Assembly (NCBI GenBank): GCA_014190355.1
Contig: BJGH01000001.1
Coordinates: 62,001 to 126,000, forward strand
DNA length: 64,000 nt
Direction of reading: 5' to 3'
Origin: Alphaproteobacteria bacterium
GTDB taxonomy: Bacteria; Pseudomonadota; Alphaproteobacteria; Rickettsiales; UBA1997
Part shown: positions 36,559 to 46,547 of the stretch, piece after piece
Layout: the number at the start of each line of letters is the position of its first letter
Numbering within the stretch: the stretch's first letter is position 1
Made by a program: the position numbers and the translations under genes
The notes under the pieces: model-generated
Told to the model about the DNA's origin: nothing
The model's database searches: none
The model's input: the letters and a program-made list of their open reading frames with translations, nothing else

Positions 36559-37458
36559 ATGAATTACCAAGAAATTTACAATTTTAGTTGTGAACTCTGC
36601 AAAATTGCAGATCAAATATCACAAAAATATTTTCGCCTTAATGATCCTAAATTGCTACAAGAAATTGCCAAAGATGATGATTCAGTTGTTACTTTTGCAG
36701 ATCGAGAAATTGAAAGACAAATTCGTGAAGCAATAATGAAAAAATTTCCCAATCACGGAATAATTGGCGAAGAATTTGGCAATCACCAAATTGATGCTGA
36801 AAATATCTGGATAATTGATCCAATTGATGGAACATCGTCATTTATAATTGGTCGACCTATTTTTGGTAACCTAATAGCTTTTGCGAAAAAACAACAAAAC
36901 TTATCAAAAAACCCTAACAATATTTTAAATTCGAATATAAATAATAACTCTCAAGAAATTATCTTAGAAAATTATCAAGTTATTCTTGGGATAATTAATC
37001 AACCAATCAGCAAAGAGCGATGGATTGGTTGCGAGAATGAATTTGGCGAAAATCTTAGAGGTAGCTGGTTTAATGGCAAAAGAATTACAACTCGACCATG
37101 CATAAACATTGCCAACGCTGTTATGAGCTCAACCTCACCAGTTTTTTTTCAAGGTGATGATGCTAAAATTTTTGAAAAATTATGCAAATTAACAAAATAT
37201 CAAAAAAATGGTGGAGTGATATATGGAGGAGATTGTTATTCATACGGATGTTTAGCAATGGGTTTTATTGATGTTATAATTGAACCGCAGTTAAAAATTT
37301 ATGACTTTGCTTGCCATATTCCATTAATCAAAAATGCTGGAGGAGTTATAAGCGATTGGCAAGGTAATGAATTATCGCTTGGCAATAATGCCAGATTGCT
37401 AGCCTGCTCTAGCTTAGAATTACATAAAGAGATTGTTGATTTGATTGCCAAATTTTAA
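36559..37458 (+). CDS. hisN: histidinol-phosphatase, inositol-monophosphatase type
   Basis: This 299-residue protein has the IMPase metal sites GEEFG (70-74), WIIDPIDGTSSF (84-95) and D225 in YGGDCY, plus YDFACHIPLIKNAGG (248-262), where Tyr replaces the usual Trp of WDxA. In alphaproteobacteria this branch supplies the histidinol-phosphate phosphatase step, which fits the lack of a phosphatase domain on HisB. An Asn-rich insertion (about 110-138, NPNNILNSNINNNSQ) interrupts a normally conserved strand. Alternatives are inositol or CysQ-like phosphatases. Confidence 0.8.
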   Translation: MNYQEIYNFSCELCKIADQISQKYFRLNDPKLLQEIAKDDDSVVTFADREIERQIREAIMKKFPNHGIIGEEFGNHQIDAENIWIIDPIDGTSSFIIGRPIFGNLIAFAKKQQNLSKNPNNILNSNINNNSQEIILENYQVILGIINQPISKERWIGCENEFGENLRGSWFNGKRITTRPCINIANAVMSSTSPVFFQGDDAKIFEKLCKLTKYQKNGGVIYGGDCYSYGCLAMGFIDVIIEPQLKIYDFACHIPLIKNAGGVISDWQGNELSLGNNARLLACSSLELHKEIVDLIAKF

Positions 37459-37508
37459 GAAATATTTAATTTAAGTTATCTTCCCATAAATTGTCTAACC
37501 CCATCCAG

Positions 37509-39395
37509 CTATCTTCCAGATCCTGCATATCGTAAAACTCCCCCGACTTGTCCATCACGCAAAGAAGTAGCTGGACCAACTTCAAAAGCTTTATGTCTTT
37601 GATGACTTGCGATATATTGATCTATAATTTGCCTCGTTTTTGATTTATATGGTAAAGCGTTAAAATGAAATGCAAAAACTTCATCAGGAACAAATGTTAA
37701 TCTGCAACCATAATTTCTTGCCTGTTGATCTGTTAGTTCTTGTCTTCCTGAATAAATCCCTTTTTTTTGACATTCTTTTTGAAAATCCGCAGAAAATTTA
37801 CAAAATTTTTTTCGATTAGTTTGTGTAAAAATTGAACCACAAAGTTGAAAAAAATTTTTTTCAACTTGGTTTTGTTCTGCTTGGTTTTGCAATGGAGCAT
37901 TAATTCCGTCGATTTTATTTTTGATTTGCCCTAAAGCTGAACCAATTCCGCCAAATGTTTTAGCAATTGCTATTGCTAACACTAACTCTTCATCGCTCAT
38001 ATTATGTTTTTTTTTAAGTTCTTCTAGAGTATTTTCAATAACATTTTCAACTTCATTAACACTTTTTTTACATCTAATTATGTCGTTATTTCTGCCGTTA
38101 TAACGTGGAAAAATTTCTGTAGAACGATAAATTTTAATTAGCTCTAAATCACTTGCACGCTGAACTTCCGCATTTTTTGTAAATTCACCATAACTCTGTT
38201 TAGATTTCTCAAATAAATCGTCAATCATCATTTGCGATATTTTTTTTTGCTCATTACTTTTCGTTGATAAACTTAAATCATATTGAAGCGATACATTGCT
38301 AAGAAGTTCTTGAGATCTTTTTGAGTCAATCATAGTAGTATAATGTAATGAATGATCATTTGAAACGCAAAATGGATTTGAACTTAAAAACTTGAATCTA
38401 AAACTATAAAAAGAAAATTGCTTTGTTAAATTTTCTAAAATATTTTTTACAAATACTTGAGCTTTTAATCTAAAACCAAGATTATCATCTAAGATTTGTG
38501 TGATTATTGTTTTTTCTTTTTGTCCACTTAAATCCTTAAAATCTATTAATTCTCTTAATGCATTTATAATTAATTCATTATATTCATTATTATTAGATCT
38601 AAAATACTTATCATATCGATCATAAGTTAATGGGCAATTAAATATTTGGTCTTTGATTTTTAAAGGATTTAATATTTTCTTTAGCAATAAATAAAATAAT
38701 ATTTCATCTTGTTGATCAGCTGTTTTACTTAAAAAATCATCTAAAGAATCAGATTTTCTTGGCACTAATTCTTGACATTTTGCATCAACAATATTTGTAA
38801 TACTTTGTAAACGAGGATTAGAATGGGTTGGAGATTCAGTGGTAATAGTTTGTCTTTGACCTTCTGTTGTTTGAGGTTTAAGATTAATATTTTCAATTTC
38901 TTGAGACATTGCCATATCCTGATTAGGGAAAAAAACTTTAAAAGTTTTTTTTAAATTCTCTGCAGTAATAAAACTTTCTGCTGAATTTTCTTTAATAGGC
39001 TCTTCAATATCATTAGATGACGATTCATCATCAATTGCCGATTGATCATTTTGCTGATCGGAACCATCAAGTAATTGATTCATACTTGTTTTTACAATTT
39101 CTTTTCCAAATTCAGATAATAAAAACCCTATATCTCTCTCAAAACTCTCAAATTTTTTAGAGTCCTTTGAAATATTATTTTCAAAAGCTTTAAATTGCTT
39201 TGAAATAAATAATTCTAAAGATTTTTTTTTTAAACCCACAATCGATGCAGGAGAGTTTTCATTTAATTTTTTTAATAGTTCTTCGTAAAATTTTATTCTT
39301 AAATTATATGGCAAAGTCATAATATAATTTGCCATAGAATAATATCCACATAAAGCTTGATTTCCAGATGTTTCGATTTGTTTAAGTTCTATCAT
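37509..39395 (-). CDS. large unknown protein with cysteine-peptidase-like motifs
   Basis: This 628-residue protein has no signal peptide. The start ETSGNQALCGYYSMANYIM (Q13, C16) resembles the Q...C helix cap of papain-like or deubiquitinase-like peptidases. A later segment FKFLSSNPFCVSNDHSLHYTTMID (335-357; H348 or H351) could provide the His. In between lie a helical part and a low-complexity Ser/Gln/Thr-rich linker (about 110-200). The C-terminal 200 residues match nothing I recognise. The gene stands alone between hisN and a response regulator. A host-directed or toxin-like peptidase is an inference; no catalytic triad is proven. Confidence 0.55.
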   Translation of the reverse strand: MIELKQIETSGNQALCGYYSMANYIMTLPYNLRIKFYEELLKKLNENSPASIVGLKKKSLELFISKQFKAFENNISKDSKKFESFERDIGFLLSEFGKEIVKTSMNQLLDGSDQQNDQSAIDDESSSNDIEEPIKENSAESFITAENLKKTFKVFFPNQDMAMSQEIENINLKPQTTEGQRQTITTESPTHSNPRLQSITNIVDAKCQELVPRKSDSLDDFLSKTADQQDEILFYLLLKKILNPLKIKDQIFNCPLTYDRYDKYFRSNNNEYNELIINALRELIDFKDLSGQKEKTIITQILDDNLGFRLKAQVFVKNILENLTKQFSFYSFRFKFLSSNPFCVSNDHSLHYTTMIDSKRSQELLSNVSLQYDLSLSTKSNEQKKISQMMIDDLFEKSKQSYGEFTKNAEVQRASDLELIKIYRSTEIFPRYNGRNNDIIRCKKSVNEVENVIENTLEELKKKHNMSDEELVLAIAIAKTFGGIGSALGQIKNKIDGINAPLQNQAEQNQVEKNFFQLCGSIFTQTNRKKFCKFSADFQKECQKKGIYSGRQELTDQQARNYGCRLTFVPDEVFAFHFNALPYKSKTRQIIDQYIASHQRHKAFEVGPATSLRDGQVGGVLRYAGSGR

Positions 39396-39623
39396 TATTT
39401 TTTTATGACTTAATGTTTATGAATATTGTTAAAATAATTTAATTAATTACCGTAAATTTATAGGCAAAGGTTATATAATTTTTTTGTCAATCTTAGTTTT
39501 ATAAGTTTTGAAAATATAAATTTTAAGCTTTTAGCAAGATACAATTTTACTAAAATAAGATAATTTAATATTTTAGGAAAATTTATATAGCGATATTTTA
39601 AAAAACAATTCTTTTATTAAAAT
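39396..39623. other. gene-free AT-rich gap
   Basis: This 228-bp region lies between the response regulator's 3' end and the large unknown gene downstream of it on the minus strand. It presumably holds the promoter of the latter. I see no clear promoter boxes or terminator. Confidence 0.4.
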
Positions 39624-40301
39624 TTAGTTATAAAGAACATAACCGTAATTTCTTACAGTTTGTATAAATTCAGGCTGTTTTGGATTTGACTCGATCTTTC
39701 TTCTTAATCTAGTAATTTGAACATCAATACTTCTATAATCAATATTTCCGCATAATTGCGATAATTTTTCTCGACTAACAGCTTTACCAATTTCTTGAGA
39801 TAAAATTTTCAAAATTTTTGCTTCACTTTCGGTAAGATGAATAAAGTTTTCTAATTTTTTTAACCGCAAATCTTGGAAACTAAATGTAAAATCACCGAAA
39901 CTACAAAAATCTTTTTTTAATGCAGAATTTGGATTCAATCGCTTAAGGATGTTATTAATTCGAAGAAGTAATTCTTTTGGTTCAAAAGGTTTAGGCATGT
40001 AATCATCTGCTCCCGCCTCCAAACCCCTAATTCGGTCATCTGGCTCACCTCTGGCAGTGAGCATAATAACTGGAGTGGAGAATTTTTGACGAAAGTCATC
40101 AGTAAATTCAATACCACTTTTATTTGGTAACATAACATCAACTATCAGTAGATCAAAATTGGTAGCAGCGATAATTTGTTCTGCCTCAAGAACATCTTTT
40201 GCTAAATGGACCTCAAAGCCATTGTCATTAAGAAATTTTCCTAATAACGATCTAAGTCTTGTATCATCATCGATCACTAAAATTTTATGTAAATTACTCA
40301 T
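39624..40301 (-). CDS. OmpR-family response regulator
   Basis: This 225-residue protein has a receiver domain with the phospho-acceptor Asp in DLLIVDVMLPNKSG (about 55), acidic pair DDD near 10-13, Thr in MLTARG and Lys in MPKPFEP. The DNA-binding winged helix follows (LTESEAKILKILSQEIGKAVSREKLS; IDVQITRLRRKIE; VRNYGYVLY). No sensor kinase is adjacent, so it is an orphan here, and its signal is unknown. It lies 35 bp downstream of kdsA in the same direction. Confidence 0.92.
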   Translation of the reverse strand: MSNLHKILVIDDDTRLRSLLGKFLNDNGFEVHLAKDVLEAEQIIAATNFDLLIVDVMLPNKSGIEFTDDFRQKFSTPVIMLTARGEPDDRIRGLEAGADDYMPKPFEPKELLLRINNILKRLNPNSALKKDFCSFGDFTFSFQDLRLKKLENFIHLTESEAKILKILSQEIGKAVSREKLSQLCGNIDYRSIDVQITRLRRKIESNPKQPEFIQTVRNYGYVLYN

Positions 40302-40336
40302 AATTACTTTTGTTTACTTATGATTTAATATTTTTC

Positions 40337-41164
40337 TTAATAATTTTTAACAATTTTATCAAATTTTTTTAATTTAGTTAATAATTTTTCTAAAGAATCA
40401 AGTCTTAACATGCAAGGACCATCCGATGGAGCATTATCAGGATCTTGATGAACTTCCATAAATAACCCTGCAATTCCAACTGCAACAGCTGCACTTGCTA
40501 AAGTATCAACAAATTCTCTTTGCCCTCCACTAGCACCTCCCAGACCTCCAGGTTGCTGAACAGAGTGAGTAGCATCAAAGACAACAGGGCAAGTTGTTTT
40601 AGCCATAATTGGTAAACTTCTCATATCCGAAACTAATGTGTTATAACCAAAACTTACCCCTCTTTCTGTAAGCATTAATTTTTTATTGTTGAAATGATCA
40701 AATTTTTTTACAATATTTTCAGCATCCCAAGGAGCAAGAAATTGCCCCTTCTTAACATTAATTATTTTTTGAGTTTTACTCGCTTCTTCAATCAGATCAG
40801 TTTGACGACATAAAAAAGCTGGGATTTGCAAAATATCAACCTCATCCCTATTTCCAAGAATTCTACACTGCTCTTCATTATGAATATCAGTTAAAATAGG
40901 ACAAGAAAAACGTTTTTTAATTTCTGCAAAAATAGGTAAAGTCTTTTCCAAGCCTAAGCCTCTTTTACCAGAAACACTTGATCTATTAGCCTTATCAAAT
41001 GATGACTTATAGATAAAACCAATATCAAGTTTATTGCAAATTTGGCTAATTTTTTCAGCAAGCATTAACGAATGCTCTAAGGATTCAGTTTGACATGGTC
41101 CTGCAATTAAAACAAATGGCAAGTCATTTGCAATTTCAATATTAAGAGCTTGTATTTTACGCAT
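40337..41164 (-). CDS. kdsA: 3-deoxy-8-phosphooctulonate synthase
   Basis: This 275-residue protein condenses PEP and arabinose 5-phosphate to KDO-8-phosphate for LPS inner core. The signatures are [84 protein letters not shown] and [15 protein letters not shown]. The Cys and His in the metal positions suggest a metal-dependent form. It establishes that the organism makes LPS. Confidence 0.97.
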   Translation of the reverse strand: MRKIQALNIEIANDLPFVLIAGPCQTESLEHSLMLAEKISQICNKLDIGFIYKSSFDKANRSSVSGKRGLGLEKTLPIFAEIKKRFSCPILTDIHNEEQCRILGNRDEVDILQIPAFLCRQTDLIEEASKTQKIINVKKGQFLAPWDAENIVKKFDHFNNKKLMLTERGVSFGYNTLVSDMRSLPIMAKTTCPVVFDATHSVQQPGGLGGASGGQREFVDTLASAAVAVGIAGLFMEVHQDPDNAPSDGPCMLRLDSLEKLLTKLKKFDKIVKNY

Positions 41165-41447
41165 AACAATAAATTTAAATTGAAAAATACTTTAAATAAT
41201 TTAAGCTAGTTTAAAGTTAGTATTTTAAAACTTCTTAATAAAATAATCTTTTTATTTTAATTAGAAAGCAATAAATATCTTAAAAGCTTTAACTTTTAAA
41301 ATTCTGGCATTTTTACGATTTCTTTTTTTTAAAAATGATATTTTACAATAGGTATCTTGAATTTAAAATTTAAGATTTTAACAAAACCTACCTTAAAAAA
41401 TTAATTTTAAAATAAATTAACATTAATAATTGTAGCTTTCTAATAAA
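41165..41447. other. 283-bp divergent gap between kdsA and the M48 gene
   Basis: This gap is gene-free and holds the upstream regions of kdsA and the membrane peptidase. It contains a strong near-palindromic stem-loop at 41354-41376. Nothing resembling a tRNA or riboswitch is evident. Confidence 0.45.
41349..41390 (+). promoter_or_regulatory. nested inverted repeat upstream of the M48 peptidase gene
   Basis: ATCTTGAATTT and AAATTTAAGAT (41354-41376) pair over nearly their full length with one G-T wobble. TAGGT (41349-41353) and ACCTA (41386-41390) form an outer pair around them. The structure is 58 bp upstream of the ATG at 41448, in its leader or promoter region. It could be a regulator-binding site or an RNA hairpin. 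No T-run follows. Confidence 0.35.
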
Positions 41448-42566
41448 ATGTTTGCCAAACCCTTCAAATTAATATTAATTTACTTACTTACCATTATCAA
41501 TATTACCTTTGTTCTTACCCCTCTTCTTGCTGCAATTGCTCCGTTCATCGATTATAGTAAAAATGGCGTTAGTATTGATTATAATATATTTCAAAAACTA
41601 AAAATTGCCTTAGCAACAGCGATCTTTTCTATTAGTTTTTTTATGCTCTTATATATGTTTTTAGATTATATTTTTGGATTTTCTTTGCGATCATCATTAA
41701 AGAACTGTAAAAGATATGACAAATTGAAAGGCTATGAATTTTTAAAAGAAATTTTTTTTCAAACTCAAGAACGCTTTAATACCAATGGTGTAAAACTTTA
41801 TATAAAAAATAGCAATGAAGTAAATGCCTATGCAGTTAGTAGTATGGCATCTGGAGCGGTTGTTCTAACTAAAGGATTAATTGATCATTTTTTAGTTTTA
41901 TCAAAAGATTCCAAAGAATTTTTATTTTCATTGAGAAGTATCATGGGTCACGAAATGTCTCATCTTGTTAATCGTGATTTTTTACCAACTTTTTTTGTGA
42001 TTTGTAATCAAAAAGCTACTAATTTTGTCTCACGAGTTTTACATTATATATTGTTTTTTCAAATTAATTTTTTTAATCGTTTACCTTATATCGGAAGCTA
42101 TTATAGCTCATTCATCTATTACACTTACAGCTTTATAAATTTTATCTTAACAATTTTTAATAAATATATAGTTTTAACAATTTATAATTTTTTAAATAAA
42201 TTTGCTTCGCGTTCAATTGAATATCGCTGCGATTATCAATCAGCCCAAGCATTTGGCGGAGAAAACATGGTTAATGCTTTAGAAAAACTTGGAGAAAATG
42301 GTTACTTTACAATATTTTCTACCCATCCTAAAACTCACTCGAGAATTAAAAATGTAAAATTAGTTAAGGTTATCAATAGCAATATAACAGCAAAATTTTT
42401 TGATAAAGTTACCAATTATTTAACAACTATGATTCTCATTACAATTTGTTTATATTTTGCTAAAGAAGCACGAATTGATCAGCATGTTCGACAAATTATT
42501 CGAAATCATGAATATATTCACAGCAAGCTTTCTTACCTTTGGCAGCTTATTAAACAGATTTATTAA
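41448..42566 (+). CDS. membrane M48-family metallopeptidase
   Basis: This 372-residue protein has N-terminal helices (about 7-32 and 50-75), the zinc motif HEMSH (H168-E169-x-x-H172), the downstream Glu ligand in SIEYRCDYQSAQAF (E258) and hydrophobic segments around 195-250 and 315-340. The layout resembles HtpX/Ste24-type peptidases that degrade or process membrane proteins in quality control. The ending THPKTHSRI is also typical. It lies 5 bp before the acyl-CoA synthetase gene, so both are probably cotranscribed. Confidence 0.88.
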   Translation: MFAKPFKLILIYLLTIINITFVLTPLLAAIAPFIDYSKNGVSIDYNIFQKLKIALATAIFSISFFMLLYMFLDYIFGFSLRSSLKNCKRYDKLKGYEFLKEIFFQTQERFNTNGVKLYIKNSNEVNAYAVSSMASGAVVLTKGLIDHFLVLSKDSKEFLFSLRSIMGHEMSHLVNRDFLPTFFVICNQKATNFVSRVLHYILFFQINFFNRLPYIGSYYSSFIYYTYSFINFILTIFNKYIVLTIYNFLNKFASRSIEYRCDYQSAQAFGGENMVNALEKLGENGYFTIFSTHPKTHSRIKNVKLVKVINSNITAKFFDKVTNYLTTMILITICLYFAKEARIDQHVRQIIRNHEYIHSKLSYLWQLIKQIY

Positions 42567-42571
42567 AAACT

Positions 42572-44335
42572 ATGAATAATTTTTTGAATCTTGGTGAATT
42601 AATCAGCTATCAACAACAAAACTTCAAGAATTGCAAAGCACTAAACTTTAAAAAAAATAACCAATTACTATCATTTTCTAATCAACAATTTGCTGAGCAG
42701 ATTCATTATTTCGCTTGTGGATTAACTAAATTAGGTTTAAAAAAAAATAACACCTTAGCTATTTATTGCTATCAAAATCCAATCTGGTTAATTGCTGATT
42801 TTGCAACAATTATTGCTGGAGGAATTAGCGTTTCAATTTTTCATAATATCGCAGAGGAAAACCTTATTTATCAAATCAAAGATGCAAGTGTAGATTTTAT
42901 TTTTACTGATAACCCAGACATAATTAACATCATTAATCGTCATAATTTAAAATTACAAATTATTAGCTACGATTTTGAACATCCAGATGCTCTTGAATTT
43001 ACAAGATTAATAGAAATTGGCAAAGAATCAGCGAAAGATAATGATAATCGATTAGAAAATTTAATAGCCAAAATTAATTCTCAAGATATCGCAACTATTA
43101 TCTATACATCGGGAAGTACTGGTAAGCCGAAAGGAGTAAAACTTACTCATCTAAATTTAATTTCCCAGATTAAAGACTGTCAACAATATTTTCCATTTAG
43201 AGGTAATGAAATTGCCTTATCTTTTTTGCCATTAGCCCATATTTTTGAGAGAATGGTAATGTGCTACTACATAAGCTCAGGAATTAGCGTTTACTTTGTT
43301 AACGATATTAAAAATATCGCTATTTTTTTAAAAGAATTCAAGCCAAATTTAATGACCTGCGTTCCGAGAGTTCTTGAAAAAGTATATGCTAAAATTGTTC
43401 AAGGGGTTGATAATGCATGTTTAATAAAAAAATTTCTTGGAAAAAAAGCTCTTAAACTTGCCTTAAATAAAATTCCATTATCTTGCGATAACTCTCTTTT
43501 AAATAAAATTATTTATAAAATTTTTGATCTTATAATTTATAAAAAATTTCGCCAAGCACTTGGAGGAAATATGGAAATGATTATCTGTGGAAGCGCTTCT
43601 CTAGCAAGTGATTTAGAAAGATTTTATTGGAATATTGGAGTTAAAGTTTATTGCGGATACGGTCTAACTGAATCTTCACCAGTTATAAGCGCTAATTGTC
43701 CAAAATATTTTAAATTAGCAACCGTTGGTAAGCCATTTCCAAGTGTTAAGGTTAAAATCGCTGATGATAAAGAACTACTTGCAAGTGGCAGTAACATTAT
43801 GCACTCATATCATAATCTTAGAGAAGAAACCGCATTAACAATTGTTGATAACTATCTTAAAACTGGCGATCTTGCTGAGATTGATAATGAAGGCTTTATC
43901 AAAATTATAGGTCGAAAAAAAGAATTATTTAAAACTTCTTACGGCAAATATGTTTATCCAGTTTTAATTGAACAAAAACTTATTCAAGAATTAGGTTTTT
44001 TACTTGGAGCAGTTGTTATTGCTCAAAATCGACAATTTGTTAGCGCATTATTATTTCCAGATTTTGAAATAATAGACAAATTTAAAGAAAAATTCAATTT
44101 TAAAGAAGATAATCATAATTTTTTACAATCGCAAATTTTACTTGATTTTATTGAAAGTAAAATTGAATTAATCAATAGCAAATTAGATAATTGGCAACAA
44201 ATTAAAAAATTTACAGTAATCCTCAAACCAATAAGTATTGCTAGTCAAGAAATTACTCCATCTATGAAAATCAGAAGAAACATTATTGAGGAAAAATTTG
44301 TTGAGGAAATTAATAAATTATATCAAACAAGCTAA
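42572..44335 (+). CDS. long-chain acyl-CoA synthetase (AMP-forming)
   Basis: This 587-residue adenylate-forming enzyme has the ATP/AMP motif TIIYTSGSTGKPKGVKLT, VYCGYGLTESSPVISANCP, LKTGDLAEIDNEGFIKIIGRKKELFKTSYGKYVYP and a C-terminal lid. The family (FadD15-like) activates fatty acids to acyl-CoA for beta-oxidation or lipid remodelling. The presence of FadE and a FadI-like thiolase in the window supports a catabolic role. It follows an M48 peptidase after 5 bp. Chain-length preference cannot be read. Confidence 0.88.
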   Translation: MNNFLNLGELISYQQQNFKNCKALNFKKNNQLLSFSNQQFAEQIHYFACGLTKLGLKKNNTLAIYCYQNPIWLIADFATIIAGGISVSIFHNIAEENLIYQIKDASVDFIFTDNPDIINIINRHNLKLQIISYDFEHPDALEFTRLIEIGKESAKDNDNRLENLIAKINSQDIATIIYTSGSTGKPKGVKLTHLNLISQIKDCQQYFPFRGNEIALSFLPLAHIFERMVMCYYISSGISVYFVNDIKNIAIFLKEFKPNLMTCVPRVLEKVYAKIVQGVDNACLIKKFLGKKALKLALNKIPLSCDNSLLNKIIYKIFDLIIYKKFRQALGGNMEMIICGSASLASDLERFYWNIGVKVYCGYGLTESSPVISANCPKYFKLATVGKPFPSVKVKIADDKELLASGSNIMHSYHNLREETALTIVDNYLKTGDLAEIDNEGFIKIIGRKKELFKTSYGKYVYPVLIEQKLIQELGFLLGAVVIAQNRQFVSALLFPDFEIIDKFKEKFNFKEDNHNFLQSQILLDFIESKIELINSKLDNWQQIKKFTVILKPISIASQEITPSMKIRRNIIEEKFVEEINKLYQTS

Positions 44336-44359
44336 AACAAAAATTATTAGAAAAATATT

Positions 44360-45616
44360 TTAATTATTTATTTCTGTTAAAACTTGCGATATTTTGTTAG
44401 TAAGCAATAATAATTCTTGATTACTGATGGTAAGAGATGGCATAAGATAAATAGTGTTTGCAAAAGGTCTTATAAAAACTCCAAGCTCAATAAATCTTTG
44501 CCGAAGATTTAAAATTTCTTGCCAATTTAAATCTATTCTAACCACTCCAATTGCCCCAATAACATTAATCTCAATTACTCTTTTGAATTTTATAAATTTA
44601 GCGAATTCGATTTTTAAAATTCTTTCAATATTGCTAACTTTTAAAGCATAATCCTCTTGCTCAAATAAATCAAGTGAAGCATTGGCAACACTGCATGCCA
44701 GAGGATTACCCATAAAAGTAGGTCCATGCATCAATGCTTTATCTAGACTTTCACTCAAGAAACTTTGATATATTTCAGAAGTTGTAAGGGTCGCTGAAAG
44801 AGTTAACATTCCTGCGGTTAAAGCTTTACCAACACATAAAATATCAGGCATTAAATCTGTGAATTGATAGGCAAATTTTTTACCAGTTCGATAAAAGCCA
44901 GTAGCGCATTCATCAGCGACAATTAAAATTTTATTATCTTTGGCAATCTTAAAAATCTCCTGTAAAATTTTATCATTTTGAATATGCATTCCACCAGCAC
45001 ATTGAACCATTGGCTCAATAAAAATTCCAGCAATTTTCTGATTATTTTTTTTAAGAAAATTACTAAATTCATCAAGTTGATTTAAATCACGCGGAAAATC
45101 TAAAGAAAAATTTTCCAGCAATAAGTTTTTAAATTTTTGATGCATTCCACTCGATAAATCAGCTAAAGACATTGCTCCAGTAGTATCGCCATGATAAGAA
45201 TTTTTAAAAGCAATGAATTTGGTTTTATTTTTTTGATTAATATTGATATGATATTGCCATGCAATTTTCATCGCTACTTCAATAGCTGTAGAACCTGAAT
45301 CAGAAAAAAATACCCTCTTTAAACCACAAAATTCTGATAAACGATAAGCTAATTTGTAGGTTGATTCCATTGCCAAACCAGCAAGCATGATATGCGATAA
45401 ATGTTGAGCTTGATTTAGCATTTCCTTAACTAAATAAGGATGATTATAACCATGAGCAACACTCCACCAAGAAGCAATACCATCAATTAAAACTTGGTGA
45501 TTTTTTAAAAAAATTTTTGAACCCAAGGCATTTTCCACCTCTAACTGCTTTAAGTGATTTTGCATTTGAGTGTATGGAAGCCAAATATGTTGCGATCCTA
45601 AATTATAATAATTCAT
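44360..45616 (-). CDS. bioA: adenosylmethionine-8-amino-7-oxononanoate aminotransferase
   Basis: This 418-residue class-III aminotransferase makes 7,8-diaminopelargonate in biotin synthesis. Motifs are HIWLPYTQM (very typical of BioA), IASWWSVAHGYNHPYL, FFSDSGSTAIEVAMKIA, YHGDTTGAMS, DECATGFYRTGKKFA and the PLP-lysine region CVGKALTAGMLTLSATL, with HGPTFMGNPLAC near the end. Other bio genes are not in the window. It is an isolated gene, convergent with the acyl-CoA synthetase. Confidence 0.94.
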   Translation of the reverse strand: MNYYNLGSQHIWLPYTQMQNHLKQLEVENALGSKIFLKNHQVLIDGIASWWSVAHGYNHPYLVKEMLNQAQHLSHIMLAGLAMESTYKLAYRLSEFCGLKRVFFSDSGSTAIEVAMKIAWQYHININQKNKTKFIAFKNSYHGDTTGAMSLADLSSGMHQKFKNLLLENFSLDFPRDLNQLDEFSNFLKKNNQKIAGIFIEPMVQCAGGMHIQNDKILQEIFKIAKDNKILIVADECATGFYRTGKKFAYQFTDLMPDILCVGKALTAGMLTLSATLTTSEIYQSFLSESLDKALMHGPTFMGNPLACSVANASLDLFEQEDYALKVSNIERILKIEFAKFIKFKRVIEINVIGAIGVVRIDLNWQEILNLRQRFIELGVFIRPFANTIYLMPSLTISNQELLLLTNKISQVLTEINN

Positions 45617-45824
45617 AAAATTAATTAATAATTAATGTTTCTTACTAATAATTATCAATTAAAATTATTTTTTTTGCAAGCTTGAATTTATTAATTTAAT
45701 CCTAGATAAAAATGATTGTTTAAGAATTGTTTGTACCGTTATTATTTTTTTTCAGGTAAATATATTATCTCTTTTATGATTAAACAATATTTAAATAATG
45801 TTATTCAAATTTATTTTTTATAAA

Positions 45825-46547
45825 TTAATTAAAATTGTTATTTTTTAACTTCTGATACCAATAACTGTTTTGGTGATCCCTTTGGAGTATTAAAAATATT
45901 TTTTTAAATTCAACTTTGTCACCTAAAAACCAATAAATTTCAGCAAGTCGAAAATAACTTTCAGCAAGCTGTTTTGTATAGCGATAACGATTAATAACAA
46001 CTTGAAGATTGTTAATTGCTCCAACAAAATTCTTTTGCTTGATTTGTTGACGAGCTTGCTCAAGGATTGATCCTGCAATATGCTCATCAATAAATTCAAG
46101 TTTTTCCTTAGCATCAAGAGCGTGAGGATCATCGGGATATTTAACTACTAATTCACGAAAAATTGCTGAAACTGATTTTGAATTATCCTGAGAACGATCA
46201 ATTGCAGGAATTTGTAAATAATAACACAATCCACGCAAGTATAACATGTAAGGAACATATTTACTAACAGGATTTAATCTTACGAAATCTTCAGTAATAT
46301 TTATCACCTTATCAAATTCCTTTTCTTTGAAGTAAGAATATCCAGCCATTACCTGCCCTTTTAAAGCCCATTTTGAAAAAGGGAATTCGTCATCAATTTT
46401 TTCAAATTCTTTTGCTGATTCTGAATAGTCCTTATTTTTGAGCAATTTATAAGCATTGAGATAGAGGGTTTCAGCTGAAGATTTTTCTTCTTTTGCACTG
46501 CAGTTAGAAAGCAATAAAATTACAAAAAATATTTTTAAAAACTTCAT
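45825..46547 (-). CDS. bamD: outer membrane assembly lipoprotein BamD
   Basis: This 240-residue protein has a lipoprotein signal (FLKIFFVILLLSNC, lipobox LSNC) followed by TPR-type helical repeats: AYKLLKNKDYSESAKEFEKIDDEFPFSKWA, YFKEKEFDKVINITEDFVRLNP, AIFRELVVKYPDDPHALDAKEKL and NFVGAINNLQVVINRY in pieces. This is the BamD layout; BamD acts with BamA to insert outer-membrane proteins. Its start overlaps the hisD stop by 4 bp (ATGA), so the two are cotranscribed despite unrelated jobs. Confidence 0.9.
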   Translation of the reverse strand: MKFLKIFFVILLLSNCSAKEEKSSAETLYLNAYKLLKNKDYSESAKEFEKIDDEFPFSKWALKGQVMAGYSYFKEKEFDKVINITEDFVRLNPVSKYVPYMLYLRGLCYYLQIPAIDRSQDNSKSVSAIFRELVVKYPDDPHALDAKEKLEFIDEHIAGSILEQARQQIKQKNFVGAINNLQVVINRYRYTKQLAESYFRLAEIYWFLGDKVEFKKIFLILQRDHQNSYWYQKLKNNNFN

